Assembly: GCA_020161455.1 (NCBI GenBank)
Contig: JAIUNZ010000008.1
Span: 99,960-163,959, forward strand
Reading direction: 5' to 3'
Length of the DNA: 64,000 bases
Source of the DNA: Bacteroidota bacterium
GTDB taxonomy: Bacteria; Bacteroidota; Bacteroidia; Flavobacteriales; Flavobacteriaceae
This document shows, in pieces, positions 45,461 through 55,040 of this stretch. Position numbers and translations under genes: made by a program. The notes under the pieces were generated by a model, which was not told the origin of the DNA, searched no databases, and worked only from the letters and a program-made list of their open reading frames with translations. Positions within the stretch are counted from its first letter, which is position 1. Each line of letters starts with the position of its first letter.

Positions 45461-47218
45461 TTAATTTAATTCTTTTTCAGAAAGTTGTTTCAAGTATAAT
45501 TCGGCATAATAGCCAACTTGGTTTAGTAATTGATTATGAGAACCTTCTTGAATGATTTTCCCATCTTCGAGAATGATTATTTTGTCTGCATTTTTAGCTG
45601 ATGAAACTCTATGACTAACAATAATGGTAGTTTTGTTTTTTGTAATAGCAAATAAGTTGTTCAAAATTTGTTCTTCAGTTTCTGTATCAACAGCCGAAAG
45701 ACAATCATCCAACAACAATATTTCGGGATTTTTTATAATCGCTCTAGCTATCGAAACTCTTTGTTTTTGTCCGCCCGAAAGTGTAATACCACGTTCGCCC
45801 AAAATAGTATCGTATTTTTTGCTAAATTGTATGATGTTATCGTGAACTACGGCTTGTTTCGCTACAGTTATAATTTCATCATCGGTTGCATCTTCTTTAC
45901 CAAATTTAATATTATTTTTTATACTATCTGAAAATAAAAAAGCATCTTGCGGCACTATTCCAATGCTGTTTCTTAAATCAATTAGATTGATTTGGTCAAT
46001 TTGATTTCCATCAATAGTAATTGTTCCTGTTTCAACATCATGCATTCGTGTTAATAACGAAAGAATGGATGATTTTCCTGAACCAGTTTTTCCGAGAATA
46101 GCCAATGTTTCTCCTTTTTTAATTGAAAACGAAATATTTTCAAGTGCTTGAATATTGGTATCCTCATATGTGAAAGAAACATTTTTAAATGCAATATTTC
46201 CATTTATTTCGGTTCTTTCAATAGTATTATTTTTTATTTCTGGCTCAATTTTTAAAAACTCATTAATCCGTTTTTGCGACGCTTCTGCTTCTTGAACCAA
46301 TGATGAAACCCAACCAATAGAGGCAACTGGCCAAGTTAACATGTTTACGTATAAAATAAATTCAGCTATGGTTCCAATACTTTTAATACTTCCATTAATG
46401 TACATCATGCCACCAAAATAAATGACAATCAAATTGCTTATTCCAATCAATGCAATTAATAAAGGTCCAAAAAGCGATTGTACTCTAGCTAGATCCATAC
46501 TTTTGGTTTTGCTTTCACTAGCTAATGCAACCATGTTTTTTTGATATTGATTTTCTAATGAATACGCTTTTACAACTCGAATTCCAGAAAATATTTCTTG
46601 AGTAAAACTGGATACTTTTGATAAATATTGTTGGAATGATGTACTACGAGTATTTATTTTCTTACTCAATTTAAAAATAACAAACGATAAAATTGGTAAA
46701 GGTAAAAGTGTATAAAGTGTCAATATAGGTGAAACATTATACATATAGATAACGACAACAGTAAAACTTATAAACGTATTGATAGTGTACATTAATGCAG
46801 GACCAACATACATTCTAACTCTAGAAACATCTTCACTAATGCGGTTCATTAAATCGCCTGTTCGATTTTTTTTATAGAAGTTTTGGTCTAATCTTTCATA
46901 TTGTTTGAAAACTTCATTTTTTAAATCAAATTCAACATGTCTCGACATTACGATTAAAGATTGCCGCATCAAAAAACGTAAAACACCAGCAATAACAGCG
47001 GTTAGTAATATCAAAAGTATATTTTGGATAAGTTCTGATTTAACAAAGGCAGTACTCAAACCTTTTTGATAAAAATCTTCAACTGCTTTAAATGATTTAC
47101 TAATTAATTTTGGCGTAAATAATGAAAAAATTTGAGAGGCAATAGTAAACACAATACCCAAAAGAAATCGGTATTTGTATTTTATAAAGTATTTGTTTAG
47201 GTATTGAAGTTCTTTCAT
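45461..47218 (-). CDS. ABC exporter (MsbA/MdlB-like half transporter)
   Basis: 585 residues: six membrane segments (about 1-320) fused to an ATPase. Walker A is GKTGSGKSSIL, Q loop GIVPQDAFLFS, signature LSGGQKQRVSIA, and Walker B ILLLDDCLSAVD (Asp where most ABC ATPases have the catalytic Glu; common in the MdlB-like group). The switch His is in IIVSHRVSSAKNAD. It acts as a dimer and exports lipids or drugs; the substrate cannot be inferred. Confidence 0.93.
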   Translation of the reverse strand: MKELQYLNKYFIKYKYRFLLGIVFTIASQIFSLFTPKLISKSFKAVEDFYQKGLSTAFVKSELIQNILLILLTAVIAGVLRFLMRQSLIVMSRHVEFDLKNEVFKQYERLDQNFYKKNRTGDLMNRISEDVSRVRMYVGPALMYTINTFISFTVVVIYMYNVSPILTLYTLLPLPILSFVIFKLSKKINTRSTSFQQYLSKVSSFTQEIFSGIRVVKAYSLENQYQKNMVALASESKTKSMDLARVQSLFGPLLIALIGISNLIVIYFGGMMYINGSIKSIGTIAEFILYVNMLTWPVASIGWVSSLVQEAEASQKRINEFLKIEPEIKNNTIERTEINGNIAFKNVSFTYEDTNIQALENISFSIKKGETLAILGKTGSGKSSILSLLTRMHDVETGTITIDGNQIDQINLIDLRNSIGIVPQDAFLFSDSIKNNIKFGKEDATDDEIITVAKQAVVHDNIIQFSKKYDTILGERGITLSGGQKQRVSIARAIIKNPEILLLDDCLSAVDTETEEQILNNLFAITKNKTTIIVSHRVSSAKNADKIIILEDGKIIQEGSHNQLLNQVGYYAELYLKQLSEKELN

Positions 47219-47363
47219 GTAAAAAGAAGAAAAGTCATTTTTTTAAATCTATAAATGTTAATTTTTAAACAATTGTATAATTGCGATATATTTAATTTAT
47301 AGCGTTTTTATTAACAATTTCATAATTATTTTGACTTTAAGCAATTATTCTTGAATAATATCA

Positions 47364-47371
47364 TAATTTTG
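47364..47371 (+). promoter_or_regulatory. -7 element of leucine dehydrogenase
   Basis: TAATTTTG, 45 nt before the ATG at 47416. No good -33 TTG at 17-19 nt. Confidence 0.5.
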
Positions 47372-47415
47372 CATCGCATTTTAGAGAATATAAACAGCAA
47401 TTAATTTATTTTAAT

Positions 47416-48522
47416 ATGAATATAGAAATTACCAATCCAGCTGAGTTGCAAAAAATGAACCCTGTTTTTGGACAAGTATCATTTGATAATCACGAACAAA
47501 TTGTTTTTTGTCACGACAAATATACGGGTTTAAAAGCAATAATAGGTATTCATAATACGGTTATGGGACCAGCTTTGGGTGGAACAAGAATGTGGAATTA
47601 TGCTAACGAATGGGAAGCTCTAAATGATGTTTTAAGACTTTCTCGTGGCATGACCTATAAATCTGCAATTACGGGTTTAAATCTTGGCGGCGGAAAAGCA
47701 GTCATAATTGGTGATTCAAAACTTGATAAAACCCCAGAAATGATATCTAAATTTGGTGAATATGTAAATTCATTAAGTGGAAGATATATTACGGCAGAAG
47801 ATGTTGGAACTACGACGGAAGATATGGATAGAATACATGAAGTAACTCCGTTTGTAACTGGAATTTCTGAAGAGAAAGGTGGTTCTGGAAATCCTTCGCC
47901 AGTAACCGCTTATGGTGTTTATATGGGAATGAAAGCTGCTGCAAACTATCAATTTGGTACAGATAATCTGGAAGGTAAAAGTGTCTTAGTTCAAGGAACT
48001 GGTCATGTTGGCGAAACATTAATTAGTTATTTGAGAAAAGAAGGAGCAGAGGTTTATGTAACAGATATTCACCGAGATAAAATGGAGAATATGGTTGTAA
48101 AATATGGTGCTAAAATCTATGAAGAAAATGATATTTATTCAGCTAATGTTGATATATATTCACCTTGTGCATTAGGAGCAACTATTAATGACAATACAAT
48201 TTATAAAATTCGAGCTAAAGTAATTGCAGGTGCTGCCAACAATCAATTAGCGGTTGAAGAAGTTCACGGAAAAATTTTAAGAGAACGTGGCATTGCCTAT
48301 GCACCTGATTTCTTAATTAATGCTGGTGGAATTATCAATGTTTATGGAGAAATAGTAAAATATTCTAAAGAAGAAGCAATGCGTAGAACGGAAAACATCT
48401 ACAATACTACATTAGAAATTTTTAAACATGCTGATTCAAAAAATATTACAACGCAGCTTGCCGCAATGCAAATAGCCGAAGAACGAATTGAAAAGCGGAA
48501 AAAAGAAAACGCAGCTAAATAA
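47416..48522 (+). CDS. Leucine/branched-chain amino acid dehydrogenase
   Basis: 368 residues of the Glu/Leu/Phe/Val dehydrogenase family. It converts leucine, valine and isoleucine to 2-oxoacids with NAD. Active-site segments: GPALGGTRMWNY, LSRGMTYKSAITGLNLGGGK (catalytic Lys), TAEDVGTTTEDM and the NAD site VQGTGHVGETL. The length and absence of extra domains favour leucine dehydrogenase. The oxoacid product suits the E1 protein at 52464, which continues the pathway. Confidence 0.9.
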   Translation: MNIEITNPAELQKMNPVFGQVSFDNHEQIVFCHDKYTGLKAIIGIHNTVMGPALGGTRMWNYANEWEALNDVLRLSRGMTYKSAITGLNLGGGKAVIIGDSKLDKTPEMISKFGEYVNSLSGRYITAEDVGTTTEDMDRIHEVTPFVTGISEEKGGSGNPSPVTAYGVYMGMKAAANYQFGTDNLEGKSVLVQGTGHVGETLISYLRKEGAEVYVTDIHRDKMENMVVKYGAKIYEENDIYSANVDIYSPCALGATINDNTIYKIRAKVIAGAANNQLAVEEVHGKILRERGIAYAPDFLINAGGIINVYGEIVKYSKEEAMRRTENIYNTTLEIFKHADSKNITTQLAAMQIAEERIEKRKKENAAK

Positions 48523-48544
48523 TATAAGTTTTTTAAAATAATAC

Positions 48545-48580
48545 TATTTTTGCAAAGCGGAAGATATTCTTTCGCTTTGT
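48545..48580 (+). promoter_or_regulatory. nusB -7 element next to a hairpin
   Basis: TATTTTTG at 48545-48552 is followed immediately by a stem (CAAAGCG ... CGCTTTG, 48553-48559 with 48573-48579, plus an inner AAG/CTT) and then T-rich sequence. The hairpin can end the leucine dehydrogenase transcript; if the -7 element is used, nusB transcription would start inside it. Confidence 0.5.
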
Positions 48581-48602
48581 TAATTTTTTAAAGTTCTTAC
48601 AA

Positions 48603-49541
48603 GTGTTAAACAGAAGACATATTCGACTAAAGGTGATGCAATCAATATATGCTATGCATCAAAAGAATTCAGATGATATTGAAAAAGAAGAAAAATTTCT
48701 TTACAATAGTATTGACAATATTTTGGATTTATATCTAATTATGATTTCGGCACTTATTGAAATTCAGAAAAAAGAAATTCAATTTCTCGAAACTTCTAGT
48801 AAAAAGCATTTGGCTACCACGGAAGAAAAAAAACCAAATAAAAAATTTGTAAACAACATGCTGCTTCATCAATTGACTGAAAGCAGTTCCATAAGTATTG
48901 CGCTAGAAAACAGGAAAATAAACAATTGGACTTTAAATGACGATTACATTATTATTCTGTTGAACGAAGTTAAAAAGAGTAGTTTGTATCAAAAATACAT
49001 GCTTGATAAAAGCAATTCTTTTGATGATGATAAACAGTTTATTGTAGATTTATTTACAGTAGTTATTGCTCCAAATGAAAAACTTTACGAATACCTTGAA
49101 GATCATAAATTAACTTGGATAGATGATATTCCAGTAGTGAATACTCAAATTTTAAAGCAATTAAAAAACCTCAATCAAGGCGAAGAATTTAGAGTTAGCA
49201 AACTTTATAAGGACGAAGAAGATAAAGAATTTGTGAGTAATTTGTTTAGAAAAACGGTTTTAAACGAAGCAATTTTTTCTAAAGAATACGAAAATAAAAC
49301 ACCAAATTGGGACACGGAACGGATTGCAGAAATTGATACCATTATTATGAAAATGGCAATTTGTGAATTTTTAAAATTTCCGTCAATACCAGTAAAAGTA
49401 ACCATTAACGAATATTTAGAACTTGCAAAAGAATATTCTACACCAAAAAGTAGTATGTTTATAAATGGAATTTTAGATAATTTGGTTAAAGAATTTAATC
49501 AAGAAGATAAAATTAAAAAAACAGGACGAGGTTTAATGTAA
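48603..49541 (+). CDS. nusB: Transcription antitermination factor NusB, long form
   Basis: 312 residues, about twice the E. coli length. The RNA-binding helix comes first (MLNRRHIRLKVMQSIYAMHQ), then a long insert of helical, Lys-rich sequence (~residues 60-190), then the typical C-terminal half (KTPNWDTERIAEIDTIIMKM, then AICEFLKFPSIPVKVTINEY and the ending PKSSMFINGILD). The GTG at 48603 is chosen because the conserved RRH motif would otherwise be cut off; the next ATG is 11 codons later. NusB joins rRNA antitermination complexes. yajC follows after 112 nt. Confidence 0.9.
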   Translation: MLNRRHIRLKVMQSIYAMHQKNSDDIEKEEKFLYNSIDNILDLYLIMISALIEIQKKEIQFLETSSKKHLATTEEKKPNKKFVNNMLLHQLTESSSISIALENRKINNWTLNDDYIIILLNEVKKSSLYQKYMLDKSNSFDDDKQFIVDLFTVVIAPNEKLYEYLEDHKLTWIDDIPVVNTQILKQLKNLNQGEEFRVSKLYKDEEDKEFVSNLFRKTVLNEAIFSKEYENKTPNWDTERIAEIDTIIMKMAICEFLKFPSIPVKVTINEYLELAKEYSTPKSSMFINGILDNLVKEFNQEDKIKKTGRGLM

Positions 49542-49619
49542 AAACTAAACTTTTAGAGTACTATTTTTTTCCTAATGAAAAAAAATAAAGAAATAATAAA
49601 AACTAAAATTAATACTAAA

Positions 49620-49638
49620 AGTTCCTGATTTAGGAACA
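49620..49638 (+). other. Stem-loop before yajC
   Basis: GTTCCT (49621-49626) pairs with AGGAAC (49632-49637), loop GATTT, 16 nt before the yajC ATG. No T tract follows, so it is a leader structure rather than a terminator. Confidence 0.4.
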
Positions 49639-49653
49639 TAAATTTTAAACACT

Positions 49654-49929
49654 ATGGGAAACATCCAACAATTTTTGCCTTTTATATTAATGTTTGTAGT
49701 CATCTATTTTTTTATGATTAGACCACAACAAAAGAAAGCAAAACAAGAAAAAGAATTTGAAGCAGGATTAAAAGTTGGTGATAAAATAATCACAAAAAGC
49801 GGTTTTCATGGAAAAATATCAGAACTATCGGAAACATCAGTAGTTATGGAAACGATGTCAGGAAAATTAAAGATTGAACGTTCCGCTATTTCTCTTGAAT
49901 TGACAGCATCTTTGAATAAAAAAGCATAA
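49654..49929 (+). CDS. yajC: Preprotein translocase subunit YajC
   Basis: 91 residues with one N-terminal membrane helix (FLPFILMFVVIYFFMI), the family motif RPQQKKAKQEKEFEAGLKVG, and a small cytoplasmic beta domain (KIITKSGFHGKISELSE). YajC accompanies SecDF at the Sec translocon. It lies after nusB on the same strand. Confidence 0.95.
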   Translation: MGNIQQFLPFILMFVVIYFFMIRPQQKKAKQEKEFEAGLKVGDKIITKSGFHGKISELSETSVVMETMSGKLKIERSAISLELTASLNKKA

Positions 49930-49948
49930 ACTTTTTTAAAACTTAAAA

Positions 49949-50001
49949 AAAATTCCAAATCCCAATTTTAAAGTTGGAGTTTGGAATTTTTTTATTGGAA
50001 T
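49949..50001 (+). terminator. yajC terminator made of TTCCAAA-type inverted repeats
   Basis: AATTCCAAATCCCAA pairs with TTGGAGTTTGGAATT (a few mismatches), followed by a run of seven T, then ATTGGAATTT. The same AAATTCCAAAT motif builds the trmD-rplS intergenic repeat. Confidence 0.75.
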
Positions 50002-50008
50002 TTAATCG

Positions 50009-50584
50009 TTAACGGTATTTATCATTCAAACCTCTATTCTCCATGATTAGAGGTTTTATTTTTTCTAATCGTATAATTTTTGTTTTTTCTTGCTTGGCTG
50101 TTGCCATATATTCCCAAAATTCTTTTTGCTTAAATGGTGTTAGTTTTTCTAATGCTTTTTTGAGTTCTGAATTACTATTTAATTCATTTTCAAAGAAAGC
50201 ACATTTCAAAACTGCTTTCTTTTCAGGTTTAATTGAAAGTCCAGCTTTTTCATTTTCGATAGCTTCATGAATATACTCTAGGATTCGTTTTTCATCAATA
50301 TCATCTTTCGAGAAAAACCTCCATTGGCGCAATCCTTTGGTCACACCTTCATTGGCATTAACTAATACTCCAGATGTATCTTTTAGAAAAACACCGTTGA
50401 AAAACCAAATGGTAAAATAATTTTTAAAACCACCAAGACCAAGTACATTTTTATTGTTTACAGTATATACTTCGCCACCCCATTTATTGGTTTCCACCAA
50501 TTCGGTTTTATGAACAATTTCTCTAAGTTTTCCTAGTTCTTCTGCCCATTGGTTTACTTTATTCCAAGTATGTTTTTCTGCCAT
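50009..50584 (-). CDS. DUF1801 / YdeI-OmpD-associated family protein
   Basis: 191 residues. An N-terminal DUF1801 domain (LREIVHKTELVETNKWGGEV, LGLGGFKNYFTIWFFNGVFL, TKGLRQWRFFSKDDID) and a C-terminal YdeI/OmdA-type segment (LTPFKQKEFWEYMATAKQE, then TKIIRLEKIKPLI). Proteins of this family are linked to stress and iron handling without a firm biochemical role. It follows pepT by 12 nt. Confidence 0.87.
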   Translation of the reverse strand: MAEKHTWNKVNQWAEELGKLREIVHKTELVETNKWGGEVYTVNNKNVLGLGGFKNYFTIWFFNGVFLKDTSGVLVNANEGVTKGLRQWRFFSKDDIDEKRILEYIHEAIENEKAGLSIKPEKKAVLKCAFFENELNSNSELKKALEKLTPFKQKEFWEYMATAKQEKTKIIRLEKIKPLIMENRGLNDKYR

Positions 50585-50596
50585 GATTTTGGAAAA

Positions 50597-51871
50597 CTAC
50601 TTTTTCTTTTTTGTTTTTTTTGACTTAGAAAAATCAGTTGTGGCGGTGAGTTCAGCAATTTTTACAATTACATCTACTGCTTTTTGCATACTTTCAACAG
50701 GAACGTATTCGTATTTTCCATGAAAATTATGACCACCAGCAAAAATATTGGGGCATGGTAAACCCATATAAGATAATCGACAACCATCAGTTCCGCCACG
50801 AATAGGTTTGATAAGTGGTTTGATTCCCAGTTCTTTCATTGCTTTCTCAGCCAAATCAACAATGAACATTACAGGAACAACTTTTTCTTTCATGTTGTAA
50901 TATTGATCTTTGATTTCGCAGATTACAATATCTTCACCAAATTGTTTGGCAAATTGTTTATTGATTTTCTTAGTGATTTTATGTACCAATTCTTTTCGTT
51001 TGATGAATTTCTTCCTGTCATGATCACGAATAATCATTTCTAGTTTTGTTTCTTCAATACTTCCCTGAATATCTGTAACATGAAAAAAACCTTCGTAGCC
51101 TTTCGTTTCTTGAGGTGTTTCTTTTTTTGGCAATTCGTTGATAAAATCATTGGCAATCAACATCGAATTAATCATTTTTCCTTTGGCATAACCTGGATGA
51201 ACTGACTTTCCTTTGAAAGTGATTTTTACTCCAGCAGCATTGAAGTTTTCATATTCCAATTCACCAATTTGACTTCCATCCATGGTATAAGCCCATTCAG
51301 CTCCAAATTTTTTCACGTCAAATAAGTCTGCTCCACGACCAATTTCCTCATCTGGTGTGAAACAAATTCTAATTTTTCCGTGTTTGATTTCTGGATTTTG
51401 GATTAGATATTCCATTGCAGTTACGATTTCAGTAATTCCTGCTTTATCGTCAGCACCAAGAAGTGTTAAACCATTTGTAGTAATTAACGTTTGACCTTTG
51501 TATTGCAATAAATCTTTGAAGTAACTTGGAGAAAGCACAATGTTTTCTTTTTTATTCAAAATAATATCACCACCATCATAATTTTTGACTATTTGTGGTT
51601 TTACATCTTTTCCAGTAAAATCGGGCGTAGTATCAAAGTGTGAAACAAAACCAATTGTTGGAACTTTTTCCTTTATATTCGATGGAAGTGTTGCCATCAC
51701 ATAGCTATGTTTGTCAATCGTTACTTCTTTCATGCCAATTGTTTTTAGTTCTTCTACTAATTTGTTGGCAAGATTCCATTGTTTTTCTGTACTTGGAGTG
51801 GTTTCTGAGTTTGGATCAGATTCCGTATCAATAGTTATATAACTGATGAAACGGTCTATAATGTGTTGCAT
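50597..51871 (-). CDS. pepT: Peptidase T (tripeptide aminopeptidase)
   Basis: 424 residues of the M20B family; removes the N-terminal residue of tripeptides. Zinc-site motifs: [76 protein letters not shown] and [16 protein letters not shown]. The C-terminus carries an unusual Lys-rich tail ([11 protein letters not shown]). It precedes a YdeI-like gene on the same strand. Confidence 0.95.
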   Translation of the reverse strand: MQHIIDRFISYITIDTESDPNSETTPSTEKQWNLANKLVEELKTIGMKEVTIDKHSYVMATLPSNIKEKVPTIGFVSHFDTTPDFTGKDVKPQIVKNYDGGDIILNKKENIVLSPSYFKDLLQYKGQTLITTNGLTLLGADDKAGITEIVTAMEYLIQNPEIKHGKIRICFTPDEEIGRGADLFDVKKFGAEWAYTMDGSQIGELEYENFNAAGVKITFKGKSVHPGYAKGKMINSMLIANDFINELPKKETPQETKGYEGFFHVTDIQGSIEETKLEMIIRDHDRKKFIKRKELVHKITKKINKQFAKQFGEDIVICEIKDQYYNMKEKVVPVMFIVDLAEKAMKELGIKPLIKPIRGGTDGCRLSYMGLPCPNIFAGGHNFHGKYEYVPVESMQKAVDVIVKIAELTATTDFSKSKKTKKKK

Positions 51872-51922
51872 AATGTGTTTTTTTCAAAGATACAAATTCA
51901 ATTTTTTGTATAAAATAATTCT

Positions 51923-52390
51923 TTACAAAGGTTTTGCTTTAACTTCTTTGGTTGAAATAGCCGAAACCTTGTCTTCATTGTTTAATGTGACATATAATTC
52001 TCGTTTATATAATTTTTTTTGATACGAAATCATATATCTGAAAAGATATTCTTCGAGTTCTGGATTATAAGTAATATCGATTAGTTCCAATCCCAAATAT
52101 TTGCCATTTCGCATGTTTATTTTTTTGCAAGTAGCAGCAATTCGTTCAGGTGTTGCATTATTGATTACGTTTTCGGTGGCTTCATCTTTTGAAAAAGCTT
52201 TAAATTTGGAAGTGTTGCACGTTTCTAAAAGCCGATTTCCCAATTCAAAAGCTCGGTTTTTTTTAAACGATTCAACTTCACTTGCAGTAACAGTTCGAAT
52301 GGCTTTTGAATCTTTGGTATCACTTACTGTTTTCTTAGATTTACAAGATGCGATAAATAGTAACAAACTAATAAAAAGTACTTTTTTCAT
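51923..52390 (-). CDS. Small lipoprotein of unknown function
   Basis: 155 residues with a lipobox (LLFIASC), a charged linker, and a mixed domain with two cysteines (LLETCNTSKF, AATCKKINMRNGKYL) that may form a disulfide. No family is recognised. It lies between pepT and the E1 gene on the same strand but behind the terminator of the E1 gene. Confidence 0.75.
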   Translation of the reverse strand: MKKVLFISLLLFIASCKSKKTVSDTKDSKAIRTVTASEVESFKKNRAFELGNRLLETCNTSKFKAFSKDEATENVINNATPERIAATCKKINMRNGKYLGLELIDITYNPELEEYLFRYMISYQKKLYKRELYVTLNNEDKVSAISTKEVKAKPL

Positions 52391-52433
52391 GATTTTGGTT
52401 TTTAATTAAACGATGAAAATCGGTTTTTAGTAT

Positions 52434-52460
52434 AAAAAAATCCAGATTTCTCTGGATTTT
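52434..52460 (-). terminator. Terminator of the E1 gene
   Basis: 10-bp stem AAAATCCAGA with TCTGGATTTT, TTTC loop, directly after the stop of the gene at 52464 on the minus strand. Confidence 0.88.
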
Positions 52461-52463
52461 GTG

Positions 52464-54869
52464 TTAGTATAAACTCGGAAAATCACTTGGATTTACTTCT
52501 TGCATGATGGCATAAATTTTCTCAAAAATATCTTCAACAGATGGTTTAGAAAAATAATCGCCATCCGTTCCATACGATGGTCGATGTGCTTGAGCTGCCA
52601 AAGTTTGTGGTTGACTGTCTAAATGTAAATAGCCTTTTTGAACTTCAAGAATCTGTTGTAAAATATAAGCGCTTGCTCCACCAGGAACATCTTCATCAAC
52701 CACTAAAAGTCTATTGGTTTTTTCTAAACTTTTAACACAATCATGATTTATATCAAATGGCAATAAAGATTGTGCATCAATAATTTCTATATCGATACCA
52801 AAATTTAATAACTCTGCAGCAGCTTGTTCTACAATTCTAAGTGTTGAACCATAAGAAACAACAGTAATGTCTGTTCCAGTTTTAATAGTTTCAACTACGC
52901 CAATAGGTGTTTTGAAATCTCCTAAATTGGTAGGCATTTTTTCTTTTAATCGGTAACCATTCAAGCACTCGATTACTAAAGCTGGTTCGTCAGTTTGTAA
53001 TAAAGTATTATAAAAACCAGCCGCTTTGGTCATGTTTCTTGGCACTAAAACATGAATACCACGAACAGCGTTGATAATCATTCCCATTGGTGAGCCTGAA
53101 TGCCAAATTCCTTCCAATCGGTGTCCACGTGTTCTGATGATTAAAGGTGCCTTTTGTCTTCCTGCCGTTCTATATTGTAAAGTTGCTAAATCGTCACTCA
53201 TAATTTGAATGGCATACAACAAATAATCTAAGTATTGAATTTCGGCAATTGGACGCAATCCTCGCATTGCTAATCCAATTCCTTGTCCAAGAATGGTTGC
53301 TTCACGAATACCAACATCGGCAACACGAAGTTCTCCATATTTCTCTTGCATTCCTTCTAAACCTTGATTTACATCGCCAATATTTCCAGAATCTTCACCA
53401 AAAATTAGTGTTTCAGGATATTTTGCAAAAATAGCATCAAAGTTATCTCTCAATACCAAACGCGCATCCACTTCTTCTGATGACTCGCTGTAGGTTGGCA
53501 GTACTTCTTTTGCAGAAAGTACATTTTTAACTGATTGTGAAAATAAGTGTGAACTAAATTTTGGTTGTATTTTTTCAGTATAATTTTTAATCCAAGTTGC
53601 TAAAGTTTGTTGGCCATTTTCACCAGCAATTAATCGCAATGTTTTTCGAGCGGTAACCAAAAGTTCTTTTCGAATGGGTTCTTTTATGGCTGCTAAATCA
53701 GTAGCGTTTTTTTGAATAAAAACTTGATTTGGACTTGTATTGGCTAATGAATTTAATAAAGCTACTAATTCATTTTGCTCTTCTTTCATCGGAGAAACAA
53801 AGGCATTCCATGCTGCCTTTTTTCCTTCTAAAACTAAATTTTTTGAAATTTCATCAATTGAATCCAATTCAATTTCGGTAGCAATATTATTTTTTAATAA
53901 CCAATTGCGCATTTGTGTCAAACAATCGAACTCGGTTTCCCAAGCCAATCGCTCCGCATTTTTATAACGTTCGTGCGAACCCGAAGTAGAATGTCCTTGT
54001 GGTTGCGTTAATTCTTGAACGTGAATTAAAACCGGAACATGTTCTTCGCGAGCAATAGCTCCGGCTTTTTGATAGGTTTCTACTAATGTTGGATAATCCC
54101 AGCCGTTTACTCTAAAAATTTCGTAGCCTTTATTATTTTTGTCTCTTTGGAAACCTTTCAAGATTTCAGAAATATTTTCTTTAGTGGTTTGATGACGAGC
54201 GTGAACCGAAATTCCGTATTCATCATCCCAAACACTCATAACCATAGGTACTTGTAGCACTCCAGCGGCATTTATGGTTTCAAAAAATAACCCTTCAGAA
54301 GAAGAAGCATTTCCAATGGTTCCCCAAGCTACTTCGTTTCCTTGATTGGTGAAATTTGTAAAACTTTCTAAACCGGTAACATTTCTATATATTTTTGAAG
54401 CTTGTGCCAATCCTAGCAATCGAGGCATTTGACCAGCGGTAGGTGAAATATCAGCACTCGAATTTTTTTGTTGCATTAAGTTTTTCCAATTGCCATTTTC
54501 ATCCAGCGAATGTGTAGCAAAATGACCACCCATTTGTCTTCCTGCACTCATTGGATCAAAATTCAAATCGGTATGACCATATAAACCAGCGAAAAACTGT
54601 TCAATGGTTAATTGTCCAATAGCCATCATAAAGGTTTGGTCTCGGTAATATCCTGAACGGAAATCGCCATTTTGAAACGCTTTTGCTAATGCTAACTGGG
54701 GAACTTCTTTTCCATCGCCAAAAATTCCAAACTTTGCCTTTCCAGTCAATACTTCTTTTCTGCCTAACAAGCTACATTCACGGCTTATTCTAGCAGTTTT
54801 ATAATCGTTAAGTACTTCGGCTTTGAAATCTTCAAAAGTCATTTCAGTTTTTAATAGCGTTTCAGTCAT
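52464..54869 (-). CDS. 2-oxoacid (branched-chain-type) dehydrogenase E1, fused alpha-beta
   Basis: 801 residues: an E1-alpha region (about 60-400) joined to an E1-beta region (about 460-801). Alpha segments: LALAKAFQNGDFRSGYYRDQ, SAGRQMGGHFATH, TAGQMPRLLGLAQAS, NQGNEVAWGTIGNASSSEG. Beta segments: PETLIFGEDSGNIGDVNQGL, REATILGQGIGLAMRGLRP, VVSYGSTLRIVEQAA, VDEDVPGGASAYILQQ. With thiamine diphosphate it decarboxylates 2-oxoacids and passes the acyl group to an E2 (not in this window). The branched-chain assignment is from family resemblance and the nearby leucine dehydrogenase. The classic GDG of the cofactor motif reads GNA here. Confidence 0.88.
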   Translation of the reverse strand: MTETLLKTEMTFEDFKAEVLNDYKTARISRECSLLGRKEVLTGKAKFGIFGDGKEVPQLALAKAFQNGDFRSGYYRDQTFMMAIGQLTIEQFFAGLYGHTDLNFDPMSAGRQMGGHFATHSLDENGNWKNLMQQKNSSADISPTAGQMPRLLGLAQASKIYRNVTGLESFTNFTNQGNEVAWGTIGNASSSEGLFFETINAAGVLQVPMVMSVWDDEYGISVHARHQTTKENISEILKGFQRDKNNKGYEIFRVNGWDYPTLVETYQKAGAIAREEHVPVLIHVQELTQPQGHSTSGSHERYKNAERLAWETEFDCLTQMRNWLLKNNIATEIELDSIDEISKNLVLEGKKAAWNAFVSPMKEEQNELVALLNSLANTSPNQVFIQKNATDLAAIKEPIRKELLVTARKTLRLIAGENGQQTLATWIKNYTEKIQPKFSSHLFSQSVKNVLSAKEVLPTYSESSEEVDARLVLRDNFDAIFAKYPETLIFGEDSGNIGDVNQGLEGMQEKYGELRVADVGIREATILGQGIGLAMRGLRPIAEIQYLDYLLYAIQIMSDDLATLQYRTAGRQKAPLIIRTRGHRLEGIWHSGSPMGMIINAVRGIHVLVPRNMTKAAGFYNTLLQTDEPALVIECLNGYRLKEKMPTNLGDFKTPIGVVETIKTGTDITVVSYGSTLRIVEQAAAELLNFGIDIEIIDAQSLLPFDINHDCVKSLEKTNRLLVVDEDVPGGASAYILQQILEVQKGYLHLDSQPQTLAAQAHRPSYGTDGDYFSKPSVEDIFEKIYAIMQEVNPSDFPSLY

Positions 54870-54891
54870 AGTTGAAAAAAATTTCTAAGAA

Positions 54892-54899
54892 CAAATTTA
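54892..54899 (-). promoter_or_regulatory. -7 element of the E1 gene
   Basis: Minus strand TAAATTTG, 23 nt before the start codon at 54869. The remaining ~140 bp to 55040 show nothing clear. Confidence 0.5.
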
Positions 54900-55040
54900 G
54901 ATAAAAAGTAGTGAATATGGGTAAAGATTGAAAAATAATCGATGAAGTAATGATTATATTCGACTTAAATACTTTGAAAATATTGCAGTATAATCAGTAA
55001 AATAAATTTTTACCCACTAATTATTTAATTTAAATAGCGT

